DNA of 42,558 nucleotides from the NCBI GenBank assembly GCA_903824505.1, contig CAIJXG010000097.1:1-42558 (forward strand). The letters run 5' to 3'. This document shows, piece by piece, positions 10,901 to 16,878 of this stretch. Both the position numbers and the translations under genes were made by a program. How positions within the stretch are numbered: position 1 is the stretch's first letter; each line of letters opens with the position of its first letter. The notes below the pieces were generated by a model. The model did not search any database. It was not told the DNA's origin and was given only the letters and a program-made list of their open reading frames with translations. This stretch comes from an uncultured Pseudomonadota bacterium. Lineage in GTDB: Bacteria; Pseudomonadota; Alphaproteobacteria; UBA9219.

Positions 10901-11424
10901 TGAACGGCACGTTAGATCAAATGGCGATTGCGGGAGAGGGGATCCGTCAGCAGGAAGGCGATACCATCACGCGCGTTCAGGGCGTTCTGGCCCATTTGGG
11001 AGATGTCGCGGCGCAAATTAACGAAACCCGAACCCTGTCGGATGGAGCCAGTGACCATGCGATCCAACGCTTGAATGATGTCGTTGAGGCTGTTCGCTCG
11101 CATATGACCAGCCTGACGGCAGGCGCGCAGACGGCAGCCGGCGTGGTGCGGGGTGTCGGACAGCTTTATGCCGAACAGACCCAATCCGTTACAAAAGGCG
11201 TAGGCGAGGCGCATAAACAAGTCCTCGGCATGAACGAAAGCCTTGGCGAGATGCAGCAACGGGCGGATCGCATGCGGGTGGCGCTGAAGCTTCAAAGCGA
11301 TGAGCTGATGGGGTCTTTGCGTCAGATCTTGCTTCAGCTTGAAGAAACGGGGGATGGGATCAGCGAGACGGTCGATACCGTCCTGCACCAACGCGCGGCC
11401 GAAGCCTTGCAGCATATGGTTTGA
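4981..11424 (+). CDS. Giant membrane-anchored coiled-coil protein (2147 aa)
   Basis: I recognise no catalytic domain. Residues 1-30 are Ser/Pro/Thr-rich. Two hydrophobic helices follow at about 35-55 (MGLCLSVAWICGVCIVLL) and 62-84 (WAIGISATVSPVALIWMVTAYV). Everything from about 100 to 2147 is heptad-like, rich in Ala, Gln, Leu, Glu and Thr, nearly free of Pro and Cys, and should be a very long cytoplasmic coiled coil. Residues 1185-1288 and 1356-1461 are clearly related, so part of it arose by duplication of a unit of about 171 residues. The start is ATG 4981, preceded by GAGGA. Two N-terminal membrane helices plus a long coiled coil recall the polar organiser TipN of Caulobacter (about 880 aa), and a CtrA box lies upstream. 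The TipN comparison is architectural only, not shown homology. Chemoreceptor-like helix bundles could look similar, but the MCP hairpin tip is absent. Confidence 0.85.
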   Translation: MTLQKTPMSPPAATAQTSTPSSSRKPVPSRDGSVFAPFWMGLCLSVAWICGVCIVLLQTAPASAWAGASLLDWAIGISATVSPVALIWMVTAYVQRASDIRSVTDPLRRQLTLITGESGAADARIRRFNQAIREQLDLLRNVQAMSQDDIEAIVERIRQHRAELERFESSSSQQVLEIQDIVRHGMMQIEKTMEDKFTMLRILDGRLQQNGDGIARQVQGVGDQVARMLQEIEQNGAQVADALDRAQKDSRKLADTSRLQEASLTNAATVASETLGSLSGKIDLSVTRFLERASSAREEAERLAQALDAQTRALDDFSTTLPARVSEAETVLRGVADRLYASERLACDQAARLGDRLAHQVDSLHAFMERFSSRMNEIDGGLDRRAVDLNGLAARIGETASSFVESWTQTTTGLEGKTGTLLTRFAVANEESRRNAETVAAHLADTTGRYEDVVVRMRALSNESGSQMKEMTEEAARYLGQFEALGQAASQAGEEVQQRAAVALQNLQQVLERVLLARDVTQAVGDKLVKDIADAVAQNEGLIHRLSETAQMGARALAVASETLEHQEGVLVGKMREGENAVLDSVQKLQYQAETAGATLREQTVNLRSLLSETQTQLALTDQKLKSFAAQAIQPIQTAVKQIDSSAENGLRTLTHYGEGVTQQVGRLQEINNRVGAMTEEMGKTAAHSVGLFESLSERFASVRTTQEAAARQTLSDFATLSDRLQREIGGLDTHASQAVDALQQAALKVGEHSYQMLENARNSGAQLKDVSALLQAEATQIRTVLRQQTEEIGQDLARAEQKFTAIGETIRDRADTTLEVLDRAASGYGQIAQRTDKVVAETQIRVEGLHAALACQADRIETDSAKIGERAGEIATQSGRALQNLSLLNDKMSVTRDMVTVSGDHALERLEACAAAFQRRATDLTQLAETATSSVTTAGQAFGEQAGRLVDDGQKVDGLLRQLTVTTTALADQASQIRMGMEQQNSRLMSHLADAVAQLDVTGSRLQYVVTAALQGADQASARFAEMTDWASERLELSGQDLQSLSERVDASLQGLGAEVTRQAASLAIVGDQIGAQQKLIAEANEHQRLDMLSLFDRLGAAHGQAAEIAERSIACLSQSLADIQGQMGLLGDRSQEAVGHVQQAGMGFAEHTATLLREVQAAEQQTRAVLAATSALQEQARHLREGLQAESARATENLDGLLTRLTQSSQTVQLVGGDAKTLLATLHEAMETQSSTLGQTMDSLTARQTNLTRSLDAQREVLNGLLNRLAIAQDETTLVARHAAERLGSETQNILQSADLVGTRVQSALSGIKAASASFVYEVDAITLSAQQAEQRAEAVVESTSHLHTQIKTIRMAMDEACGKTETIVDGLLKRVTSGSDELRDVAAMAETVLGSMHRAIGDQTEELGSTLEEITERQRTLKNTLDGQDQVLTSYLNRLGAAQGETSVLADQAVQTLREVEKATETLFTQTGALAHQGRDVEQQMKSLLVVGATTGDQLGHLREAMEVESLRVVETLSLVIAGLDDAANKIRTESAAASGLFDQTAGRFETLATSGVSALRAQSEILAQTSDIAEAKMARAEDRLKGQTRLVGEVGEQTGALASRLAEGAEFATTRLVTLRDTLGQSDHIGPDLVAGVCTQMDALKGVLKDALAHFAEASQDSLGQVSSAAQLLSVQSDVLRANLSSSETALSGAASLLQDETTRLPALLAQSVEAIDTATRTLKINAEGTDQTLAKTAQSFERITATARDKMANEMRRLGTLAEEADKILGHFSQTLGDQVAAFQNGATTLSGEQRGLAERAAESVALLTVAGEKLGTLRTETVDTAARLAQEFDLIDQRASASSERLIQAGESLAAQTAAIGMASVQAEKQMLGVGQTLRDQLERIRAGLQGQIDDIAHGLMQITTELDQSSQRLTASAREAVDLAGQAGQGLLDSGGAATAEINARVTQMRTAIDSLDGYLENFGKRLNGTLDQMAIAGEGIRQQEGDTITRVQGVLAHLGDVAAQINETRTLSDGASDHAIQRLNDVVEAVRSHMTSLTAGAQTAAGVVRGVGQLYAEQTQSVTKGVGEAHKQVLGMNESLGEMQQRADRMRVALKLQSDELMGSLRQILLQLEETGDGISETVDTVLHQRAAEALQHMV

Positions 11425-11453
11425 AACGGAAGCCAGAATTCTGGCGTCCGTTT
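11425..11453 (+). other. Hairpin directly after the giant gene
   Basis: AACGGA (11425-11430) pairs with TCCGTT (11448-11453), and GCCAG pairs with CTGGC around AATT. The stem starts at the first base after the TGA stop. There is no long T-run, so it may protect the mRNA 3' end or be part of a repeat rather than a terminator. Confidence 0.4.
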
Positions 11454-11458
11454 CAACA

Positions 11459-11521
11459 GAGCGATTCAGTAAAACAACAAAACGCGACACAAAAATAGCC
11501 GTCATCTCGTCGAAAGACGGG
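11459..11521 (+). repeat. Second repeat family, copy 1 (3'-end repeat)
   Basis: The block starting GAGCGATTCAGTAAAACAAC is nearly identical to 42353 onward. The two stay similar through AACGCG, an A-run, AGCCGTC and ATCnCGT. Both copies sit at the 3' end of a gene on the + strand. Confidence 0.65.
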
Positions 11522-11535
11522 GTGACGGCCTTTTT
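11498..11535 (+). terminator. Intrinsic terminator of the giant gene
   Basis: GCCGTCA (11498-11504) pairs with TGACGGC (11523-11529). CGTC/GACG lies inside the stem, with a GAAA-containing loop. TTTTT follows at 11531-11535. The stem lies within the second repeat family and ends + strand transcription before the convergent hydrogenase-like genes. Confidence 0.65.
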
Positions 11536-11609
11536 ATGCGGTTAGCTTCGTTTACTCAATAGACCTGCCGTTTCAAGACCAGTTATGACGGCTGGATAAA
11601 AACCTTCCG

Positions 11610-12143
11610 TTACGCCCTTTTTCCCTCTGCTGCCGTCTCCAAAAGGGCGAGTAGGCCTTTCAGAAGATCGATCGGCTGAGGGGGGCAGCCTTTAATATGC
11701 AGATCCACGGGAATGGTGGAGGCAACGCCTCCCAGATGGGCATAATTTTCGGTGAACACGCCACAGCCTGCCGCGCAATCCCCCACGGCGACAATCCATT
11801 TGGGATCGGGTGTGACCTCATAGGCTCGCTTGACCGCAAATTCCATGTTTTTAGTGACAACTCCGGTGACCATCAGCACGTCCGCATGTTTGGGCGAGGC
11901 AACGAATTTGATCCCAAAACGCTCTAGATCATAAAAGGCGTTGTTCAGGGCGTGGATTTCCAGCTCGCAGCCATTGCAGGACCCTGCATCGACCTCGCGG
12001 ATCGTCAGCGAACGGCCTAGCTTGGCGCGGGATCTTTCATTCAAAGCCTTGGCAAGTTCTGCCAGCGCGGCCTCATCCGGTTGAGGGGCTGGAATCGTGA
12101 CGGGCTTACTCAGAAGCGATTGGGCGAGAAGTTTGGCGGTCAT
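11610..12143 (-). CDS. NuoB/HyfI-like iron-sulfur (small) subunit of a hydrogenase-related complex
   Basis: This 177-residue protein belongs to the family of complex I NuoB and group 4 NiFe-hydrogenase small subunits, which carry the [4Fe-4S] cluster next to the large subunit. The ligand pattern is complete: C56 and C59 in SCNGCELEIH, C123 in GDCAAGCGVF, and C153 in KGCPPQP. GVVTKNM and the GCPP loop match the family. The start at 12143 has AAGGA just upstream, although the frame runs 13 codons further. The ATG lies 11 bp after the stop of the large subunit, so the two are one transcript. It resembles HyfI/HycG more than NuoB of a classical nuo operon. The missing membrane and NuoF/G-like partners must be encoded elsewhere or be lost. 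Confidence 0.85.
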   Translation of the reverse strand: MTAKLLAQSLLSKPVTIPAPQPDEAALAELAKALNERSRAKLGRSLTIREVDAGSCNGCELEIHALNNAFYDLERFGIKFVASPKHADVLMVTGVVTKNMEFAVKRAYEVTPDPKWIVAVGDCAAGCGVFTENYAHLGGVASTIPVDLHIKGCPPQPIDLLKGLLALLETAAEGKRA

Positions 12144-12154
12144 GGGAGTCTTCC

Positions 12155-13636
12155 TTATAAATCCTGTCCCGCATAGGAACAATTGAAGGATTTGTTACAG
12201 AGCGGAAAATCCGCAACAATATTGCCTTTGATGGCGTTTTCAAGCAGCGGCCATTGGAACCATGACGGATCGCGCGGATGACAGCGCTCAATCTTTCCAT
12301 CCGTGATCCGCAGCCAGATAAACACATCGCCCCGGAAGGCTTCGACCAGCGCCGCGCCTTCCTGCGTTTCGGCAGGAGGGGACTCAGGCAAACTAAACGC
12401 GATGCCGCCTTCGGGAATATGGTTCAGAATTTGGCGGATCAGCGAAAGGCTCTGCCGGATTTCACAGATGCGGATCCAAACCCGCGCATTCACGTCGCCT
12501 GTGTTACGGAGAGGGATTTCGAAATCTAGCCTGTCATAAGGCGGGTAGGGGGTGTTCTTGCGGGAATCGAATTGGCGGCCTGAGGCGCGGCCCACATGCC
12601 CGCCTGCGCCATACAACGTGACAAGCTCGGCCGAGACTGTACCCGTCGTATCGGTTCGATCTCGTAGCGAAGCTGTGTTGTCGTAAAGATCGACCAAAAT
12701 CTCGAAGTGTTTTTCTGTTTTCTGGGCCCAAGCGAGGATTTTTTCAGCTGAATCGCGAGTCAAATCGACTTTGACGCCGCCCGGAACGATCCGGTCCATC
12801 ATCAAACGATGTCCAAAACACTCAAAAGCCAGACGCAGAGTCTCTTCCCTTAAAATCCCGCAATGGGCAAGCATAACCGAGAAAGCCGCGTCATTACAAA
12901 TCGCGCCGATATCCCCCAGATGATTAGCGATTCGCTCGATTTCCGCAAAAAGGGCGCGCAGGAAATGCGCCCGTTGCGGCACGTCAAGACTCCACGCAGC
13001 TTCAACTGCGCGGGCATAGGCAAGACTATAGGCAACCGTGCTGTCGCCCGAAAGCCGCGCGGCGATTTTCGCGCCGCCTGAAATGTCTTGGCCTTCAAAA
13101 AGCTTCTCAGCGCCCCTGTGCATATAGCCCAGACGTTCTTCCAGACGCACAACAGTTTCCCCGTTGGCGGTGAAGCGAAAATGGCCGGGCTCGATAATGC
13201 CGGCATGGATGGGGCCGACGGGAATTTGGTGTAAGCCCTCTCCCTCGACGGGAAGGAAGGTATAAGGCGGCGGCGGATCGGTATGGGGCTTGTTGTCTGT
13301 CAAAGGAGCTTTCACGCCCCAGACTCCGTGATCTTGCCACGGGCGTGGATCTGGACAGCCGACAGGCGTAAAGCCGCACATATCGGTGATGCTGCGCTCC
13401 AGACGCAGTGCCGGAAGATAATGCTTCGCGATTGACGGAAATGTGCCGTCTGGAACAGGTAAATGAGCGACAGAGGATTTCCCAGAAACGGGATCCAGCA
13501 ACGCCATCGACACATGCCCGCGCCCTCCCCACAAAGAGGTCAGGACATATTTTCCGCGCGCGAGATCGCGTCCCAGCCCTTCCCAGCTTGCCACATCAAC
13601 CGCGTTTGGCTCCCAAGGAGTGTGAAGATTTGTCAT
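12155..13636 (-). CDS. NuoCD/HyfG-like large subunit lacking the NiFe-binding cysteines
   Basis: This 493-residue fusion has a NuoC-like domain (about 1-130) and a 49-kDa/NiFe large-subunit domain (about 131-493). Family motifs include GPIHAGIIEPGHF (141-153), MHRGAEK (172-178) and GDIGAICNDAAF. A catalytic NiFe enzyme has CxxC after the RGxE motif and DPCxxC near the end. Here the first site reads RLSGDST (194-200), so both Cys are gone. The second reads FNCSYAG, so only C486 remains. This matches the energy-converting-hydrogenase-related (Ehr) and complex I-like proteins, not an active hydrogenase. The gene is first in its unit, and repeat copy B lies directly upstream where hyfB-F-like membrane genes usually sit. 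The redox partner is unknown. Confidence 0.85.
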   Translation of the reverse strand: MTNLHTPWEPNAVDVASWEGLGRDLARGKYVLTSLWGGRGHVSMALLDPVSGKSSVAHLPVPDGTFPSIAKHYLPALRLERSITDMCGFTPVGCPDPRPWQDHGVWGVKAPLTDNKPHTDPPPPYTFLPVEGEGLHQIPVGPIHAGIIEPGHFRFTANGETVVRLEERLGYMHRGAEKLFEGQDISGGAKIAARLSGDSTVAYSLAYARAVEAAWSLDVPQRAHFLRALFAEIERIANHLGDIGAICNDAAFSVMLAHCGILREETLRLAFECFGHRLMMDRIVPGGVKVDLTRDSAEKILAWAQKTEKHFEILVDLYDNTASLRDRTDTTGTVSAELVTLYGAGGHVGRASGRQFDSRKNTPYPPYDRLDFEIPLRNTGDVNARVWIRICEIRQSLSLIRQILNHIPEGGIAFSLPESPPAETQEGAALVEAFRGDVFIWLRITDGKIERCHPRDPSWFQWPLLENAIKGNIVADFPLCNKSFNCSYAGQDL

Positions 13637-13786
13637 GGTGCTTTTCCTTTAATCAAACAACGTGCTTGGGGAAAAAAGACGAGGCTCGCACAAAAGTCCT
13701 TCCGTACCCTTTCGCCTAAGCTATCTACACAAGTCGGCGGAGGCTGGCAAAGGAAGATTCACGGTCTGGAGGGATGGATTTTTTGC

Positions 13787-13905
13787 TATCCTCGGTTTCC
13801 TTGGAAAGCGGAAGGATGCGATTCCGCGCAAAACACGGACGCAGCGAAGCTGATGCGCCTTTTGCGCGGATGAAACTTAGGGGGTTCCGAAGGGGCCCAA
13901 GTATA
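13787..13905 (-). repeat. Dispersed palindromic intergenic repeat, full copy B (reverse)
   Basis: This 119-bp copy is in the opposite orientation to copy A. It starts TATCCTCGG and ends CAAGTATA, so each terminus has one substitution. The 43-bp core (about 13829-13871) is identical to the other long copies on the reverse strand. It is the most diverged copy in the left arm. Confidence 0.95.
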
Positions 13906-13949
13906 TTTTAGAGGTTTTGCCCTCATCTTTTTTGCAGAAAAACGTAATT

Positions 13950-13964
13950 TTAACGCAAAATTAA
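13950..13964. promoter_or_regulatory. CtrA box upstream of rcdA
   Basis: TTAACGCAAAATTAA exactly matches TTAA-N7-TTAA, about 90 bp before the rcdA start codon and just outside repeat copy B. CtrA control of the gene for its own degradation adaptor would make a feedback loop. Confidence 0.7.
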
Positions 13965-14054
13965 TGGGTTATATACCTCTTCTTAAGGAGATAGGGGCTA
14001 TGGATGGGTCAGGAAGTCACCAAGACTTCAAAACACAACATAAGGAGTTTTTCC

Positions 14055-14519
14055 ATGTCAACGCCCTATCCCGCCACCCTGCTCGATCATACTTTTGAAG
14101 AGGGGATCGCTCTGACGCAAGAGGCGCGGAATTATATCGCCTATCGTGAACAGGCGGATCGCCGCGAATTCGACCTGCCGCGTTGCCTTGTCGCGGGGTA
14201 TCAACACACACGTATTTCCGCCCGCCTCATTCAAGTGATGACATGGCTCTTGGCAATGAAAGGCTTGCTGGCCGGAGAGATCTCCCCCGAACAGTTCATC
14301 TCGCCCCAATACGCCATCGAGGATAGCGAAGAATGCTCAAGCGACAAAGGAGAGGGCGATGAAGGAATGCCCGTAGGGCTGCGCGATCTTCTGATACGGA
14401 GCCACGCTCTTTACGCTCGTATCCGTCGGTTAGACGCTATGGTGCGCACGAAGCTGGCGGCCGGAGAAGTTCCCAATTTTGCGTCTCTGTCTGGACCCGC
14501 GATCGTGACCTTGCACTAA
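14055..14519 (+). CDS. rcdA: RcdA-family protein (DUF1465), regulator of CtrA degradation
   Basis: This 154-residue protein belongs to DUF1465. In Caulobacter the family member RcdA is an adaptor that helps deliver CtrA to the ClpXP protease. Family features seen here are a helix with RISARLIQVMTWLLAMKGLLAGEIS (about 55-79), a short acidic variable loop (ECSSDKGEGDEG), and the segment GLRDLLIRSHALYARIRRLD. The start is ATG 14055 with AAGGAG 8 bp upstream; a longer frame from 14004 has no ribosome site. An exact CtrA box lies upstream. The gene is convergent with the cyclophilin gene, with 3 bp between the stops. Assignment as the functional RcdA orthologue is inference from family membership. 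Confidence 0.82.
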   Translation: MSTPYPATLLDHTFEEGIALTQEARNYIAYREQADRREFDLPRCLVAGYQHTRISARLIQVMTWLLAMKGLLAGEISPEQFISPQYAIEDSEECSSDKGEGDEGMPVGLRDLLIRSHALYARIRRLDAMVRTKLAAGEVPNFASLSGPAIVTLH

Positions 14520-14522
14520 AAG

Positions 14523-15098
14523 TTACGATTTCACATCCGCCGCCACACGCAGATGAATAATGCGGGTGGGATCTGACACGGTGCCGTTGTTTGATGAAGA
14601 TCCTTTCTTGATCTCATCGACCGCCTCCATACCAGAGACGACGTCGCCCCAGACGGTATATTGCCCGTCCAAATAGGGCGCGGGCGCGAAGCAGATAAAA
14701 AACTGGCTGTCGGCACTGTCGGGATTCGTTGCGCGCGCCATAGAAACGGTTCCGCGCAGATGGAGCTCTTTTGAAAACTCGGCCTTCAGTTTTTGGCCAG
14801 AGCCGCCCGTGCCATCGCCGCGCGGGTCGCCCGTTTGGGCCATGAATCCAGGAATGACCCGATGAAAGGCGAGACCGTCATAAAAACCCTGACGCGCCAG
14901 CTCCTTGATCCGCGCGACATGATGGGGCGCAAGATCGGGGCGGAGCTTGATGACAACGCGTCCCGCAGGCAGGTCAAGCCAGAGGGTGTTTTCAAGATCA
15001 GGGGGTAAGGCGGCAACAGCGGTCATCGGAAAAAGTCCAGCAAGAGTGAGAAAAAGAGCGCCCACACATAAAAGCGCCCGACGCATAAAAGCTTTCAT
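14523..15098 (-). CDS. Periplasmic cyclophilin-type peptidyl-prolyl isomerase
   Basis: This 191-residue protein has a signal peptide (MKAFMRRALLCVGALFLTLA, probable cleavage after AVA at about 29-31) followed by one cyclophilin domain. The domain shows FHRVIPGFMAQTGDPRGDG, then MARATNPDSADSQFFI, the substrate-binding core of PpiA/PpiB proteins. It would catalyse cis-trans isomerisation of prolyl bonds in the periplasm. ATG 15098 gives a proper signal peptide; the frame extends 78 codons upstream without a signal sequence and with an improbable Cys- and Trp-rich translation. The TauE gene follows 77 bp upstream on the same strand. Confidence 0.9.
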   Translation of the reverse strand: MKAFMRRALLCVGALFLTLAGLFPMTAVAALPPDLENTLWLDLPAGRVVIKLRPDLAPHHVARIKELARQGFYDGLAFHRVIPGFMAQTGDPRGDGTGGSGQKLKAEFSKELHLRGTVSMARATNPDSADSQFFICFAPAPYLDGQYTVWGDVVSGMEAVDEIKKGSSSNNGTVSDPTRIIHLRVAADVKS

Positions 15099-15175
15099 CG
15101 CAGAGTTTCCCTCGGATAGAGAAGAGGCTCTAACTGTAGACGGACAGGTGGTGAAAGAAAAGGAGAAGATACCCT

Positions 15176-15922
15176 TCATTCGAAGAATTTGGTCCCTGCA
15201 ACGATGATATCGACAGCAAAAGCAGCATAGAGAATCTTCTTCTGCGTGGAACCAGAAAGATTCCCCATTTTTTCTAGCAGAAACCCACCAACATACCCGC
15301 CGACCAAGCAGCCGACAGACAAGGGAATCCACAAGGCAGAAACAAGATTGCCGCTAATCAGATGCACGATAACGGCAATGATTGTTGTTAAAAGCTCGGC
15401 AAAACGCGCCTGAATTTTCACGAAGGCGATTTCTGAATCCGCTGGATATTTCAGCCGCATAAGCGCAACCAGCATAACGCCAATACCTGCGCCGAGAACG
15501 CCTGTGTAAAAACCGATAGCGAAGCTGAAAAGAGCAAACCCTTTGTTTGTGATTTTTGAAGCGAATTTTGGCGCTTGAATCGTGAAGATGATGGCAATCA
15601 GAATCGCTGGCAAAAGCCATTTCTGATCCAGACGCGAAATGGTTGTTGACCCAACGGCCGTTCCCAAAAGAAGCGCAGGCATCGTTTTAAGAACTTGAAG
15701 AAAGGCAATCTGCTTCCATGTCGAAAGCGTCGAACCAACGCCGCGAAAGAAAGAGCTGACTTTGATATTGCCAACAATCGCGCCCAAGGAAGCTTGCGGA
15801 AAAATCCATTCTACCAAGGGGATTGAAACAAACATGCCCCCCCCTACGGCAACAGAAAAGATGCCAATCACAAGACCCGCAACAGCGAGGAGGAGAGACT
15901 GAAGGGTGAAGAGGTCAAGCAT
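15176..15922 (-). CDS. TauE/SafE-family sulfite/organosulfonate exporter-like membrane protein
   Basis: This 248-residue polytopic protein has about eight hydrophobic helices. The N-terminal part reads LLLAVAGLVIGIFSVAVGGGMFVSIPLV, the Gly-rich first repeat typical of TauE/SafE (DUF81) proteins. A second copy of the pattern is FYTGVLGAGIGVMLVALM at about 140. The family exports small anions such as sulfite or sulfoacetate across the inner membrane. No sulfur metabolism gene is adjacent, so the substrate is open. Together with the next gene it looks more AT-rich than the surroundings. Confidence 0.82.
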   Translation of the reverse strand: MLDLFTLQSLLLAVAGLVIGIFSVAVGGGMFVSIPLVEWIFPQASLGAIVGNIKVSSFFRGVGSTLSTWKQIAFLQVLKTMPALLLGTAVGSTTISRLDQKWLLPAILIAIIFTIQAPKFASKITNKGFALFSFAIGFYTGVLGAGIGVMLVALMRLKYPADSEIAFVKIQARFAELLTTIIAVIVHLISGNLVSALWIPLSVGCLVGGYVGGFLLEKMGNLSGSTQKKILYAAFAVDIIVAGTKFFE

Positions 15923-15940
15923 AAGAAAATCTTCTTAAAG

Positions 15941-16858
15941 TTAAGCTGTGCCGAAACCAAGTGTCTGTGCCAGACGAGCAGCCGGCTCAACGAATTTCTG
16001 GTCCCTTGGCTGATCGGGGAATCCATAAGGGCAGAGAGGAAGGCGTTCTTTTAACGAACGGGCGGCTAGATGTTCTGGCGCCTCTTTACCTTTGTGCGCG
16101 ACAATAATCCATGTCAACCTGTTGAGTAAATCACCTTGAGGATAAACTAGAATACGAGGGTTTTCTTCACGGGCTGATGCCAAAAGAGCTTTCCCTTTGT
16201 CATCCTCTGGAGATAGATATGGGCACGGAGCCAGAATGGGGGTTGTTGGAGCTGCAAACCAAGAGTTTTGATAGTGTGCTTGAAGAATATTTACAGCTTC
16301 CAGCACATCCATTGTAGAGGTGAGGACAATAACAAGTCGGCCTCCATCTACAAGACAAGTTGTCGATTTTTCGATTGCCTTCTTGAAGTAATATAGTCCC
16401 CCATTTCCCCCATCCATGGCTTGCTTTATGGTCTTTGCAGTGCTCGTTGGAATATGATTACTCTGACGACAGGGAGGGTTAACGGCGATCAGGTCAAACT
16501 TTTCTGTTTTTGAGCCAGAATCTTCAATCGATTCAATAGAGGTATTAATAGATGCTTTGTTTTTCTTTGCGTTTTTTTTCGTATTTTTTAGGGCTATCTG
16601 ACTAACATCTGTCGCTTGAACATGGCCAACGCCGATTTTTGCTAATGCAACAGCAGCGGGGCCATTTCCTGCGCACCACTCGATGGCATGAAATGTTGAG
16701 AGGGGCGCTTCTTTTTCTGCAGACAGGACGTAGGCCTGCTGAACAGCGACCAGTGCCAGCAACTCAGATTGGTAGGGATTAACCGGGTAAAAACCCTCTG
16801 GATTCTCAAAGTTAAGAATCACTCCAGACGGAAGGCAAAAGGAGTATGAACTACCCAT
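15941..16858 (-). CDS. Class I SAM-dependent methyltransferase with NPPC motif
   Basis: This 305-residue protein has a Rossmann methyltransferase core. The SAM-binding motif is IEWCAGNGPAAVAL (59-72), the acidic loop is ATDVSQ, and the catalytic motif is FDLIAVNPPC (121-130). (D/N)PPY-type motifs are used by enzymes that methylate amide or ring nitrogens, such as HemK/PrmC and RsmC/RlmG; the last residue here is Cys, not Tyr. The target is unknown. ATG 16858 is preserved by AGAGGAAATA; six codons upstream is a second ATG with a poorer site. The gene lies 20 bp after the pyrC stop and is noticeably AT-rich (Lys/Asn-rich stretch KNTKKNAKKNKASIN), which suggests transfer. Confidence 0.75.
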   Translation of the reverse strand: MGSSYSFCLPSGVILNFENPEGFYPVNPYQSELLALVAVQQAYVLSAEKEAPLSTFHAIEWCAGNGPAAVALAKIGVGHVQATDVSQIALKNTKKNAKKNKASINTSIESIEDSGSKTEKFDLIAVNPPCRQSNHIPTSTAKTIKQAMDGGNGGLYYFKKAIEKSTTCLVDGGRLVIVLTSTMDVLEAVNILQAHYQNSWFAAPTTPILAPCPYLSPEDDKGKALLASAREENPRILVYPQGDLLNRLTWIIVAHKGKEAPEHLAARSLKERLPLCPYGFPDQPRDQKFVEPAARLAQTLGFGTA

Positions 16859-16878
16859 TATTTCCTCTGTTTTCAAAT

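Larger units (their letters stand above)
13637..14054. other. Divergent intergenic region between the hydrogenase-like genes and rcdA
   Basis: This 418-bp gap holds repeat copy B (13787-13905) and, on the rcdA side, a CtrA box (13950-13964) and the rcdA ribosome site AAGGAG at 14042-14047. The 150 bp next to the hydrogenase-like genes shows no feature I recognise beyond what must be their promoter. Confidence 0.7.

Noticed and set aside
11610-13636. Active NiFe hydrogenase
   Set aside because: Three of the four NiFe-ligating cysteines are missing in the large subunit and no maturation genes are present.
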